Source: a virus. From it: a stretch of 43,480 nucleotides of DNA. The notes under the pieces are model-generated. The model was not told the DNA's origin and did not search any database. It saw only the letters and a program-made list of their open reading frames with translations. Below, piece after piece: positions 1 through 7,645 of the stretch; position 1 is the first letter of the stretch; every line of letters starts with the position of its first letter. Location of the stretch: positions 1 through 43,480 of the IMG/VR virus record IMGVR_UViG_3300033997_000552. One strand, 5' to 3'. Both the position numbers and the translations under genes were made by a program.

Positions 1-957
1 TCATGCCCGCTTTTTCTGTCCCATACGCGCTATCGCATCGGTTAGCCGTGACTGGTCCAGGTGGGCATATCGCTTTGTGCTGCGCGGGTCCTTGTGGCCG
101 AGGATAGCACCGACCGTATACAGGTCAACATCGTTGTTGATCAGCTCGCTGGCCGTGCTGTGGCGTAGGTCGTGGAAATGGACGTGGCCCAATCCTACCT
201 TCTCGCGGCTGATCCGTGCCCACTTCTGGATCGTGGATTTTGCGCACTGGATCGGCCAGCCAGCACGATACCGAGCTAGCTTCGGATGCATTGGCACGCG
301 CCGTATCATGTCGCCGTTCTTGGTGTCGTGGACTACGAATGAGTCTCCCTCAATCTTGGCTCGCAGGATCTCGGACAGCCGCATGCCGGTATAGAACGCA
401 ACCACCATTGCGATTCTGGCCTGCTTGTTAGGGCAGTGGCGGATCATCCCCAGCATCTGCCGAACAGTGATGTAGACATGGCGCTCATTCCGCACCATAG
501 GGACTTGCACGCGGGCTCCCGGGTCGTGTTCGCCCTGGTTGTGTTTCTTCCATGCCCAGCGCCCCGCAGCGCGCAGCAAGGAGATTTCATACTTGATGCT
601 CGCTGGGGCCTTTGCCTGCTTGGAGATCTCTGAACAGATCTCCGGCAGTTCATCTAGGAACTTGCCGGCGTAGTAGCCATAGAGCGACGAGAAGACCCGC
701 ATGACCTCCTTGTAGGTCTTTAGGTGCTTTTTGTCCGCCAGGTACAGTTCAATCGCCCGCTCTACTGTTGCCCGATCACGCGCAATGCCGGACGCGACTG
801 CGTAGAGACGCGCGGATTCTTTGCGGTCGAAGGCGTCGGCTTCGGTTCGAGTCCATGCTTTCGGAAGACGGCTACGAGCCCGGATTCTCTTACCTTCAAT
901 CGTGCGGTCGAATTCAAAGATGAACTGACCGCGTTTTGTGTCGCGATGGATCGACAT
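1..957 (-). CDS. int: Tyrosine-recombinase phage integrase
   Basis: This 318-residue protein should catalyse site-specific integration and excision of the phage at attP/attB. The catalytic set is readable: an Arg in TGMRLSE near residue 191, HDLRH with His262 and Arg265, His288 in LGHKD, and the nucleophile Tyr297 in KRYAHL. The N-terminal half carries the usual SAM-like core-binding region. Length is normal for the family. It is the last gene of the leftward early operon, and its stop codon is the first three bases of the window, so any attachment site lies outside or beyond. Its start at 957 lies well inside the upstream excisionase-like frame (196-bp overlap). Family assignment is secure; the target site is unknown. 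Confidence 0.97.
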   Translation of the reverse strand: MSIHRDTKRGQFIFEFDRTIEGKRIRARSRLPKAWTRTEADAFDRKESARLYAVASGIARDRATVERAIELYLADKKHLKTYKEVMRVFSSLYGYYAGKFLDELPEICSEISKQAKAPASIKYEISLLRAAGRWAWKKHNQGEHDPGARVQVPMVRNERHVYITVRQMLGMIRHCPNKQARIAMVVAFYTGMRLSEILRAKIEGDSFVVHDTKNGDMIRRVPMHPKLARYRAGWPIQCAKSTIQKWARISREKVGLGHVHFHDLRHSTASELINNDVDLYTVGAILGHKDPRSTKRYAHLDQSRLTDAIARMGQKKRA

Positions 958-1127
958 GATTGCCTGTACTCCAGCAGATCCGTGAGTTCAAAGGAGATGC
1001 GCCGTCCTACCCGATAGCATGGTATCGGGCCATCAGGGGCAGCGAGATCATAGACATGGCGGGGAGATACCCCAAGGAGGCGAGCGGCCTCCAGCGCCGA
1101 GATCGGTTCTGATACGGGGTGGTTCAT
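762..1127 (-). CDS. Excisionase-like helix-turn-helix protein
   Basis: The protein (121 residues as read) begins with a MerR/AlpA-type DNA-binding helix: residues 9-29 contain ALEAARLLGVSPRHVYDL, followed by the strand-turn region GRRISFE. Small proteins of this type next to an integrase act as directionality factors. Only the first 60 or so residues look domain-like; the rest overlaps the start of the integrase by 196 bp in another frame and is low-complexity. The start ATG shares one base with the stop of the upstream gene (TAATG). The excisionase role is inferred from fold and position; a transcriptional regulator is the alternative. Confidence 0.75.
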   Translation of the reverse strand: MNHPVSEPISALEAARLLGVSPRHVYDLAAPDGPIPCYRVGRRISFELTDLLEYRQSCRSIATQNAVSSSLNSTARLKVRESGLVAVFRKHGLEPKPTPSTAKNPRVSTQSRPALRVIGQQ

Positions 1128-1348
1128 TATTCCCCCTTCAAATAGTCGTCCACAATGCCGATTCGGTCGCCGCCGATATACGGCGCGACTAAGTCGATAT
1201 TGTGATCATTGTCTGTGAGAGTCCACATAGCCCGCCGTGTCCACTGCACCAGCGCGTCCCTCTCCGCGCGCGACAGGCTCACGGTCTCGCCAAATGGGTG
1301 GCAAGTAGTCTTGCGTTGGGCGATGGCTTCGAGTTCTTCGGGGGTCAT
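1127..1348 (-). CDS. Small conserved phage protein, unknown function
   Basis: A 73-residue acidic protein beginning MTPEELEAIAQRKT. I recognise no domain. Its stop codon overlaps the start of the excisionase-like gene (TAATG) and its start abuts the stop of the gene at 1349-1999, so it is translated as part of the leftward operon. The upstream sequence supplies a GGGAGAAAT-like ribosome site overlapping the previous gene's end. Operon position suggests a non-essential early function. Confidence 0.7.
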   Translation of the reverse strand: MTPEELEAIAQRKTTCHPFGETVSLSRAERDALVQWTRRAMWTLTDNDHNIDLVAPYIGGDRIGIVDDYLKGE

Positions 1349-1999
1349 CTATTTCTCCCTCTTGCCGGTGCCGGTCTGGCGGAACTCGATAACCCATACC
1401 CAGGGGTTTGCTCGCCAGGATTCCGGGCCGTTGATCTGTTTCCACAGCTCGTAGAACGCGCGCCGGTAGCCGTGGGCCCTCTCGCCTACGGTCACATTCG
1501 GCACGCCGGCCAGGTCATTCCACGGGTCGCATCCCTCGGCTTGTGCGTCCGCGTCGCTGATGTCCTGCAGCCGCTCCACGCGCACGGCGGCGACCTCGAG
1601 CACTAGGCGGCAAGCCGAACGCGGCATATGGATGCTGGGGCGCCATTCGCGGGGCGACAGTTCGCCGTCAAACCCGTGTGGGTCGTCATCGTAGTCGGCA
1701 CGGAAGAACACCGGCGTGCCATCCTGGTAAGGGCCGAATTGATGGTTCGCGTGCTGCCATGTTTCCCGAACCCAAAGACGTTCCCCAGAGGTGCCGTAAG
1801 GACACGGCTGGCACCAATCGAGCAGCGAGCCACCATCGGCAGCCCAGAAATGCGGGCGCGGGTCCGGATGGTGATAGCGATGGACACTCACAGTGCTGCT
1901 CGGGGGCTGGCGCTTGATGATGCGCCGCGTCTGCGTCTTCCTGCCAGCGAGAATTGCGCGAACCATCGGGCCTGTGAAGAGTATCGGGCGCTCAGCCAT
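1349..1999 (-). CDS. ASCH/PUA-like phage protein
   Basis: A 216-residue protein that opens with ILFTGPMVRAILAGRKTQTR, a signature seen in many phage proteins related to the ASCH (PUA-like, RNA-binding) fold; some are labelled morphogenetic protein without experimental support. Further conserved stretches are the WVRETW segment near the middle and a C-terminal NPWVWVIEF. ASCH domains bind nucleic acid or modified nucleotides, so a role in RNA or nucleotide handling is possible but unproven. It overlaps the upstream gene's 3' end by 8 bp and lies just before a short gene leading to the excisionase. Confidence 0.75.
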   Translation of the reverse strand: MAERPILFTGPMVRAILAGRKTQTRRIIKRQPPSSTVSVHRYHHPDPRPHFWAADGGSLLDWCQPCPYGTSGERLWVRETWQHANHQFGPYQDGTPVFFRADYDDDPHGFDGELSPREWRPSIHMPRSACRLVLEVAAVRVERLQDISDADAQAEGCDPWNDLAGVPNVTVGERAHGYRRAFYELWKQINGPESWRANPWVWVIEFRQTGTGKREK

Positions 2000-2252
2000 G
2001 TCCCTGCTCCTTACGCCGGACTTGAACCGACGTGATCAGCTGCCGCGAAATCTGCGCGCCTGCTGCAAACAAAATCCGTTGCTCCGGCGTCTGGTAATCC
2101 GGCTGGATGCACTCAGTCCGCAGCTTGCCTTGGTTGTCGATGTAGACCCACAGTGGCGAATTGGCCCACCCTGGGCCGGACGCGTACTCCGGCACAACAG
2201 CGACGATGTGCTCGCCGCGACTGAGCTAGATCTGCGGCTTGGGCTTGGTCAT
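1992..2252 (-). pseudogene. Conserved small early gene interrupted by an amber codon
   Basis: Reading from ATG at 2252 gives MTKPKPQI, then TAG at 2226-2228, then LSRGEHIVAVVPEY and on to a stop at 1992. The ATG overlaps the upstream gene's TGA (ATGA) and has a strong AAGGAG site seven bases before it, so 2252 is clearly the intended start. Without the amber codon the protein would have 86 residues. The part after the stop still looks like protein (WVYIDNQGKLRTECIQP). GTG at codon 20 (2195) could restart translation to give 67 residues, but it has no good ribosome site. A point nonsense mutation, suppression or a sequencing error would all explain this. Confidence 0.75.
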
Positions 2253-3241
2253 GACTGCTCCTTGTGTGCGTCCAGTGCGGCGCGCTGAAGCAGCGCTTCA
2301 CCGGCCTCAGTCAATGTCCATTTGTCGAACGAAATCCGGCCGTGCTCGATGTTGTGGTCGCCGTACTCGCTCAGGATTCCGAGAACATCGATATCCGCGG
2401 GCTTCTTGGCGCTGGCCTGTGGTTGTCGCAGCAGCAGCAACGCATGTTGCAGCAGCAACTCGGCGCTGTAGTCGTGCGATGCGTATTCGGCTTCGATTTG
2501 CTCCAGCGTCAGGGGCTGCTTGATGTGCGGCAGCTTGCGGGCATTGGCGCTGACCTGGGGCGTGGCATGGAGCGACACTGGCTCGACTTCGTAATCGTCG
2601 AATATCTCGTCCGGCGCTTTGGTGACGCGGAACCGCTCGGTCCAGGATCGTATAGACGCCTGCAACTCGTATTCATCGCCGACCCTGAGGCCGTAGGTAA
2701 GTTCAACATCGGCGGGGCTGTCGAACCAAGAGTCTCCATCGTCATTGGACCAGCAGTCCGCCACGGGCTGCGCCTCCCCGGCTACAGGGGCGCTCGCCTT
2801 CGATTCCAGCACGTTGCAGCGGTTGCAGCGGCGTTCCTTCACCTGATCGCCGAAGTAGTAGAACTTGTGATCGCAGGCCATAGGGGCGCTTGCCAGGGCG
2901 GCACGGGCGTCCCGGACTTCCTTGCAAACGTCCCCATCGCCGGCATAGCGCTGATGGTTTTCCTCGTCGAGTTGCAACATGCCTCGCAGAGCGGATGCAA
3001 GACGGTCCCCGCGCGCAGCCTCGGCGTGCATGACCTTGTCGGCGGCCTCAAACAGCGAGCGCAGCCTGGACAGCACACGGCGCTCGATTTCGCGGATGCA
3101 AACTCCAGCGCCGCCCTGGGTGCTGCTCTGGAAAAAGCAGTGCCAATCTTGGCGGATTTCTTCGAGGTCCGCGTCCGTCAGCACGGGCTGGATGAAGTCG
3201 TCTTGTTGGGTTGCCTGGGTGGCGTGGTTCCGGTTGGTCAT
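2249..3241 (-). CDS. Mosaic early phage protein, unknown function
   Basis: A 330-residue protein. I place the start at ATG 3241, which overlaps the upstream stop as ATGA and follows GGAG; an ATG 39 bases earlier is less likely. Visible parts are an N-terminal helical region, a CDHKFYYFG...CNRC cluster near residues 140-160 that could bind zinc, and a C-terminal region ending ALDAHKEQS. It resembles the mosaic Ea22-type early proteins of lambdoid phages in organisation, not in any motif I can name. It belongs to the leftward operon. Confidence 0.7.
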   Translation of the reverse strand: MTNRNHATQATQQDDFIQPVLTDADLEEIRQDWHCFFQSSTQGGAGVCIREIERRVLSRLRSLFEAADKVMHAEAARGDRLASALRGMLQLDEENHQRYAGDGDVCKEVRDARAALASAPMACDHKFYYFGDQVKERRCNRCNVLESKASAPVAGEAQPVADCWSNDDGDSWFDSPADVELTYGLRVGDEYELQASIRSWTERFRVTKAPDEIFDDYEVEPVSLHATPQVSANARKLPHIKQPLTLEQIEAEYASHDYSAELLLQHALLLLRQPQASAKKPADIDVLGILSEYGDHNIEHGRISFDKWTLTEAGEALLQRAALDAHKEQS

Positions 3242-3420
3242 CGTGCGTATCTCCAAGCTTTGATTTCGTGAGGTGCCCAATGGTCGGCGTCGTCTTTGCT
3301 CCAGTAGCGGCCGGCCTCGAAATACCCGTCGATGCCGTGTTCAGTGATATCCAGGCTGATCGAGCGACTGGTGACAAAGCGCACCGGAGTGCCGGGGACG
3401 GGGTTGCAGTTTGCAAGCAT
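3238..3420 (-). CDS. Small early protein, unknown function
   Basis: A 60-residue protein starting MLANCNPVPGTPVRFVTSRS. ATG at 3420 is preferred because GGGGAGGT lies just upstream and the previous gene stops two bases before it; a longer frame begins at 3468 but would overlap that gene. The C-terminal half (GYFEAGRYWSKDDADHW) is aromatic and acidic. No domain is recognised. Its stop overlaps the start of the next gene as ATGA. Confidence 0.65.
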   Translation of the reverse strand: MLANCNPVPGTPVRFVTSRSISLDITEHGIDGYFEAGRYWSKDDADHWAPHEIKAWRYAR

Positions 3421-3422
3421 GC

Positions 3423-3677
3423 TCACCTCCCCGCGCCCTGTTGTGCTGGCTTCAATTGCATGCGCCACTCTTTGATCTTCGCCTCGCAGTTCTGCGCGTC
3501 GCGGACGTACTCAGCCACCCGCCCCTGGGCGTCGAACACGGCTAGCGGGTCTTTGCTTCCGATCGGTCGCGCTTTCAGATCCCTGATGAGTCTTCGCTTC
3601 CTGGCCGCAAGATCGCGGAAATGTCGCGCCTCGTACCGCAGGCGTGCGATTTCGTCTTTGATCGCTTGATCCATCAT
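3423..3677 (-). CDS. Small coiled-coil early protein
   Basis: An 84-residue, strongly basic and helical protein (AIKDEIARLRYEARHFRDLA) that probably forms a coiled coil over residues 4-35. Two consecutive ATG codons are present; the first, at 3677, overlaps the upstream stop as ATGA. Function is unknown. It is one of a run of four overlapping small genes between 3238 and 4482. Confidence 0.65.
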   Translation of the reverse strand: MMDQAIKDEIARLRYEARHFRDLAARKRRLIRDLKARPIGSKDPLAVFDAQGRVAEYVRDAQNCEAKIKEWRMQLKPAQQGAGR

Positions 3678-3916
3678 TCACTCCCTTCGCCCTGCTGGAC
3701 GATGGCCCAACCGGTCTTGTGGCTGTACGCGATCCGGCCGGCTTTGCGTAGGGCCTGAAGCCTGCGGTCAATGATGCGAAACATGGGCGTGTTTTGCGAC
3801 GTGAAACTGCGCGCTTCCTGCCATACGAGACCGCCTTCGATGTCGCTGGCGAACGTGTGGCCGCGATTGATGCGCGCGAGAATTGCGGCGTCCAGCGCCG
3901 AGTAGTCGTGCTTCAC
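3674..3916 (-). CDS. Small winged-helix-like early protein
   Basis: An 80-residue protein. The order helix (SALDAAILARINRG), helix (MFRIIDRRLQALRKAGRIAY) and short strand pair (HKTGWAIVQQ) fits a small winged-helix fold, so DNA binding is possible; this is an impression from the pattern, not a family match. It starts by ATGA overlap with the gene at 3913-4482 and ends by ATGA overlap with the coiled-coil gene. Confidence 0.65.
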   Translation of the reverse strand: MKHDYSALDAAILARINRGHTFASDIEGGLVWQEARSFTSQNTPMFRIIDRRLQALRKAGRIAYSHKTGWAIVQQGEGSE

Positions 3917-4482
3917 TGTGCATCCCCCTGCCGCTGGGCGGCGCTCGGCTGCGGTGTGTACGCGGGATTCACGGGGAATAGGCGAAGGATGGCATCACGC
4001 ACCTTCGTGGCCTTGTCAGAATCCCAGCCAGCCGGCGTCACGATGATGTAGCCCCCCGTGATCGACGCGCCTTTGATCGTCGGCAGCGGGTCGTTGCCAT
4101 CCACGGCATGCGTCGCAAGGAACGAGGCGGATACCTCGGGGAACAGCCTCGCGTAGGCTCGCCACCGCGCTGCATCCAGCGCATCGCCAGCAGCGGGAGC
4201 GCCGGCGTCTTCGCACGCAGCGCGCAGCACATTGATCAGCTGCGACGTGAGCGCTTGGTCATCATCTGCTGCAACGACTGCACGGGCAGCGCAAAGCAAC
4301 GTGGAGCTGGGCGCGCCGGCGTCTTGCTCAGCGCTGGGAGCTGCGGGGGCAGTGGCCAGCATGGCGGCGTAGATGAAGTACGGCTCGTCCTGGTGCGACA
4401 GCCCGGCGTTCACGCCTTCTACAACCATCGCGTCGGTCGGCTCAATGGGCACCAGCTTCCAGCCGGCGAGGAGGGTGGTCAT
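3913..4482 (-). CDS. Conserved early phage protein, unknown function
   Basis: A 189-residue protein. The frame stays open far upstream of ATG 4482, but that part is antisense to or out of frame with neighbours; ATG 4482 has a TTGGAG site eight bases away and starts MTTLLAGWKLVPIEPTDAMV, a beginning common in phage early proteins of unknown function. The middle is Ala-rich; the C-terminal third (YIIVTPAGWDSDKATKVRDA) looks folded. It is the first leftward gene after the oppositely oriented gene at 4537-4818. Confidence 0.65.
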   Translation of the reverse strand: MTTLLAGWKLVPIEPTDAMVVEGVNAGLSHQDEPYFIYAAMLATAPAAPSAEQDAGAPSSTLLCAARAVVAADDDQALTSQLINVLRAACEDAGAPAAGDALDAARWRAYARLFPEVSASFLATHAVDGNDPLPTIKGASITGGYIIVTPAGWDSDKATKVRDAILRLFPVNPAYTPQPSAAQRQGDAQ

Positions 4483-4536
4483 ATCAGACTCCAAGGGGTT
4501 CGGGTACGATTTGCCGGCAAAGACCGGGAGAGGGCG

Positions 4537-4818
4537 ATGGGAACCAATGATCGAGACGTGTTTTTCCAAATGCTTGAAGACCGCGGCGAGGCCGCTGTCA
4601 GAGCCGACATGAGCGCCCGGAAGTGGGGCGAAAAGAATCTGCGCTGGGTGAACGAATGGCTTTTGCTCAAGGAGCAGGGCGCCAACGCGGAGCAGATCCG
4701 CCTGCAGATTCGGGCCGTGGAGGCCGCTGAGCGCCAGGCGCTGACCAGCAAACTTGCAGCCTGGGCCGCCGGGCTCTCGCTCGTCGTGTCTATCGCCGCG
4801 CTTATCAAAGCGTGGTAG
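4537..4818 (+). CDS. Membrane-anchored small protein, opposite to its operon
   Basis: A 93-residue protein encoded on the plus strand in a gap of the leftward operon. ATG 4537 follows GGGAGAGGGC. Residues 1-72 are soluble, charged and helical (FFQMLEDRGEAAVRADMSAR). Residues 73-90 (LAAWAAGLSLVVSIAALI) form one C-terminal membrane helix, as in tail-anchored proteins. The minus-strand neighbours stop or start just outside it (4482 and 4820), which argues that the gap is kept for this gene. It needs its own promoter; a weak TACGAT lies at about 4505. It may be a moron or exclusion-type gene, by inference only. Confidence 0.65.
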   Translation: MGTNDRDVFFQMLEDRGEAAVRADMSARKWGEKNLRWVNEWLLLKEQGANAEQIRLQIRAVEAAERQALTSKLAAWAAGLSLVVSIAALIKAW

Positions 4819-4819
4819 T

Positions 4820-5269
4820 TCATCTGGCCTCCATCTCCGCCAGGATCCGCGTCTGCTGTAGCAGGTCGGTAGCGTCGGCCTGGTCGAGGCCGGCGCCGAT
4901 CCTGCGCAGGGTGGGAATCTCGGCGCGCAGTGCGGCCAGCAGCGGCATGTCGACGGGCATGCCGACCTCAAGGCGCTTGGCGAGCTGACGCAGGGCCGCG
5001 GCCTTGAACGCGCGCCCGTGGCGCACTGCCCACATATCGAAGAAGTCGGCCATACCCGCGAGCGCGGGCGCGCTGGCATACCACTGGCCGTCCTCGATGC
5101 AGTAGAAGATCGGCACGCCGCGGGCGTCGGTCGAAATCGTGCCTTCGGCGTCGATCTGGTCGATGATGAATTCCAGCGGTGCCAGGGTCTGCTGGGCCTT
5201 GATCAGCATCGGAAGACGGGCCGGGCGCGGCCGGTACTGCTTGCGGCGGGGCTTGCGGGCGTGTGTCAT
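4820..5269 (-). CDS. Conserved early phage protein, unknown function
   Basis: A 149-residue protein with a very basic N-terminus (RKPRRKQYRPRPARLP) that could touch nucleic acid, a beta-rich centre (VPIFYCIEDGQWYASAPAL) and a helical C-terminus. ATG 5269 overlaps the preceding gene's stop as ATGA. I recognise no named family. It stops 2 bp short of the end of the convergent gene at 4537-4818. Confidence 0.65.
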   Translation of the reverse strand: MTHARKPRRKQYRPRPARLPMLIKAQQTLAPLEFIIDQIDAEGTISTDARGVPIFYCIEDGQWYASAPALAGMADFFDMWAVRHGRAFKAAALRQLAKRLEVGMPVDMPLLAALRAEIPTLRRIGAGLDQADATDLLQQTRILAEMEAR

Positions 5270-5874
5270 AGCGCGTTCGCTTTGAGGATGGCGGCCTTGC
5301 GGCGCTCGTAGGAGGGCGACCAGCTACGGCGGCCGGTCTCGTCCTTGAAGATGCGCACGCCGCGGCGGCGCAACTGGCGCGCACGCTTTGCGCAGATGGA
5401 ACGATTCCCCGCCGAGTACTTCGCGTGGGCCTCGTCCAGCCATTCCACCGTATGCTTGGGGTCGTATTTGTAGTAGTTGCCGCTGGGCGTGTTGTTGTCC
5501 AGCCAGGCCTGCAGCTTGGCCGCCGACACGCAGCCAGCCATGAAGACGTAGCACTTGTGCAGCGCTTCAACCGTGGCGACGCCGACCTCTACGACGGGCT
5601 CGGACACGTGGCCACCGTGGCCAGAGGACCATACCTGGCCCTGGCAATGGAATGTGGTGCCGTCTTCCAGATTGATGTGAAACTCGCGGCCCGCGAAAGC
5701 ATCGCCCACGCCGGCGCGTCCCGCCAGGAAGTCATAGAAGCCGTCGTCGTGCGCGATGAAATGTTCGCCGCGGCGCGCGTAAACGTGCTTGGGCATGACG
5801 TCCAGGATTAAGCAGTAATGCGGCTTGCCGCCGGGGTAATGGGTCCGGGCGATCACGTCGATGATGTTGGGCAT
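5266..5874 (-). CDS. Early phage protein, unknown function
   Basis: A 202-residue protein starting MPNIIDVIARTHYPGGKPHY. The frame is open to an ATG at 5952, but those 26 residues are a Pro/Gly/Ala tail without a ribosome site, so I prefer 5874. It has a beta-rich N-terminal half and a basic C-terminus (CAKRARQLRRRGVRIFKDE) that suggests nucleic-acid contact. It follows the recombination genes in the leftward operon. No family assigned. Confidence 0.6.
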   Translation of the reverse strand: MPNIIDVIARTHYPGGKPHYCLILDVMPKHVYARRGEHFIAHDDGFYDFLAGRAGVGDAFAGREFHINLEDGTTFHCQGQVWSSGHGGHVSEPVVEVGVATVEALHKCYVFMAGCVSAAKLQAWLDNNTPSGNYYKYDPKHTVEWLDEAHAKYSAGNRSICAKRARQLRRRGVRIFKDETGRRSWSPSYERRKAAILKANAL

Positions 5875-5957
5875 GTCGTTCTCGGTATAGGGCGGCCGGG
5901 CACCGGCGGCGGTAGGAGTAGGGGGAGGGAGTCCCGCCGCCGGGCCGGCCATAGTCG

Positions 5958-6497
5958 TTACGCGGTTTCCGCCTCGGGCGCCAGCTCCAGAGAACCCTGC
6001 TTTTCCTGGGCCGGCGTGACACTGATATCGACCTCGCCGCCCAGGACCTCATACAGGCGCTTGATCTGCTCGCCAGTGGGGTTGCACTTCACCCGGAAGC
6101 CGTAGCGCGCGCTGCCGCCTTCCATCAGCTCGATGGAAAAATGATCCACGTCGGCAGTCTCGAAGTTGATGTCCGACGCACCGCCCAAGCCGAAGCCGAT
6201 CACGACTTCTGCGCCTTTGAGTTCGTGCTTCAGACGCAGCGCGCCGATCAGGTCGCCGAACTTGCGCACGGTCAGCTGGTCGGCCGGGCTGCCTTCGAAG
6301 ATCTCTTCCTGGTCCGGCGGCGTCTCTTCGCGGCGGTAGAGGGCATCGCGCAGCACGGGGTGGAACATGGCCAGGTGGCCGTTGCTGGCGATGAAAGCGA
6401 TCTTCAGGTCCGCGCCGCCGACCTTCTCGTCGCCGTGGTTCTCGGGGCGCACGTTCAGGTGCGCGAGGGTGACTTTCTGGCTTTCCAGGCTGAACAT
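5958..6497 (-). CDS. Conserved early protein next to recombination genes
   Basis: A 179-residue, acidic protein starting MFSLESQKVTLAHLNVRPEN. Proteins of this sort sit beside annealing/exonuclease pairs in phages of Burkholderiales, so a helper role in recombination or single-strand handling is possible. No catalytic motif is visible. A GGAGACTGACG sequence precedes the ATG. A gap of 93 bp separates it from the RecT-like gene; that gap holds an imperfect GGGCGGC/GCCGCCC stem-loop and no gene. Confidence 0.65.
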   Translation of the reverse strand: MFSLESQKVTLAHLNVRPENHGDEKVGGADLKIAFIASNGHLAMFHPVLRDALYRREETPPDQEEIFEGSPADQLTVRKFGDLIGALRLKHELKGAEVVIGFGLGGASDINFETADVDHFSIELMEGGSARYGFRVKCNPTGEQIKRLYEVLGGEVDISVTPAQEKQGSLELAPEAETA

Positions 6498-6590
6498 TTC
6501 GTCAGTCTCCTGTGGGTGCTGCGTTAGGGAATAGGGCGGGCGGCGCCCAGGAATGCCTCCGTTGGTTGAGGTGCCGCCCAGGGAGAACGG

Positions 6591-7631
6591 TTACGCGGAC
6601 GGGTCCAGCTCGGCGCGGCGGTTGTCGTAGGCTTTCTTGAGCGCGTCGTAGTGCTCGTCCGGCGCGTCGCGGAAGCTGTCGGCGACGAGGTCGAGCGCGT
6701 CGACACTGTCGGCCGCCGCGAGCTGCTGCAGGATGGGCGCGGGCTCGAAGGCAACAGACTGATCTGCCGGCGGCGCATCCTGAGCGGCTTTCTTGCTCGC
6801 GGCGCGGCTCTTGATGTCCTTGAGCGACTGGCCCTCGGGCGCGCCGGTCGATTCCTCGACCTCGAACCAGTCGGCCGCCGCGCTCATGCCGTCGCGCAGG
6901 CTGGCGTAGATCTTCTTGAGGCTGACGACCTGGGCCGGTTGGATCGATTCCAGACGCCGCTGGATGCGCTTCTCGATGTGGTCTTTGCTGACGCCGAACG
7001 GCGCGAAGGCATCGATCATCTTCTGCATGGCCTCCGGGCTGGTGTCGGCCTTGGACTTCAGCGTGATTTCCGCCTGCTCCATGGCAGCGTCGATCACGTC
7101 GCCGGGCACGATGGCCAGGATGCAGGCGCGCACGCGGCGCTGGGCCATGTTCGACATCAGCTCGTAGATGTCGCGCTCGTCCTTGATCGGGTAGCCGCCC
7201 TTCTTGGTGTCGCGCCAGTGGCGAACCTGGAATTGCAACTGGCGGCGGGTGCGGGATTGCAGATCGAATGCGAACGCCTCGACCTCGCTGTAGGTGACGC
7301 CGTCCGTACCACGACCGCGCGCGACCTCGCGGAAGCCGAATTCCATGTTTCCCCAGTTCTGGGCGATGGTTTCGGCGGAACGGATGCTGGGGCCGTCCAC
7401 CTCGCTGCCGCCGCGGCTGAACTGGTATTTCGCCACCTCGGCTAGGCGCGGCCGGGTGAAGGCGTTCAGGATGTTGTCCATGGCCTGCACCTGGTCGCGG
7501 GGGAATTGCTGTGCCATCAGGAGCTTGGCCTGCACCTCAGCCACGCCGCGGGCCTGATCGCTCACCGCCAGCGCGCTGCTGGCATCGTTGCGCGGCGCCA
7601 CGGCGAAGGGGTTTTGTACGTGGTCGTTCAT
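6591..7631 (-). CDS. RecT-like single-strand annealing protein
   Basis: A 346-residue protein. ATG 7631 follows CGAGGACC; the open frame further upstream is antisense noise over the exonuclease. The segment GPSIRSAETIAQNWGNMEFG, the later RTRRQLQFQVRHWRDTKKGG, and RRVRACILAIVPGDVIDAA are shared by phage annealing proteins that are remote relatives of RecT. These coat single-stranded DNA and anneal it to the replication fork. The adjacent upstream exonuclease makes this a two-component recombination system. The C-terminal 90 residues are low-complexity, perhaps for contacting host SSB. Family is known; activity is inferred. Confidence 0.82.
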   Translation of the reverse strand: MNDHVQNPFAVAPRNDASSALAVSDQARGVAEVQAKLLMAQQFPRDQVQAMDNILNAFTRPRLAEVAKYQFSRGGSEVDGPSIRSAETIAQNWGNMEFGFREVARGRGTDGVTYSEVEAFAFDLQSRTRRQLQFQVRHWRDTKKGGYPIKDERDIYELMSNMAQRRVRACILAIVPGDVIDAAMEQAEITLKSKADTSPEAMQKMIDAFAPFGVSKDHIEKRIQRRLESIQPAQVVSLKKIYASLRDGMSAAADWFEVEESTGAPEGQSLKDIKSRAASKKAAQDAPPADQSVAFEPAPILQQLAAADSVDALDLVADSFRDAPDEHYDALKKAYDNRRAELDPSA

Positions 7632-7645
7632 GTGGTCCTCGGGGA

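Noticed and set aside
6530-6590. Possible small RNA or terminator in the gap before the RecT-like gene
   Set aside because: An imperfect GGGCGGC/GCCGCCC stem is present, but without a T tract or a promoter.
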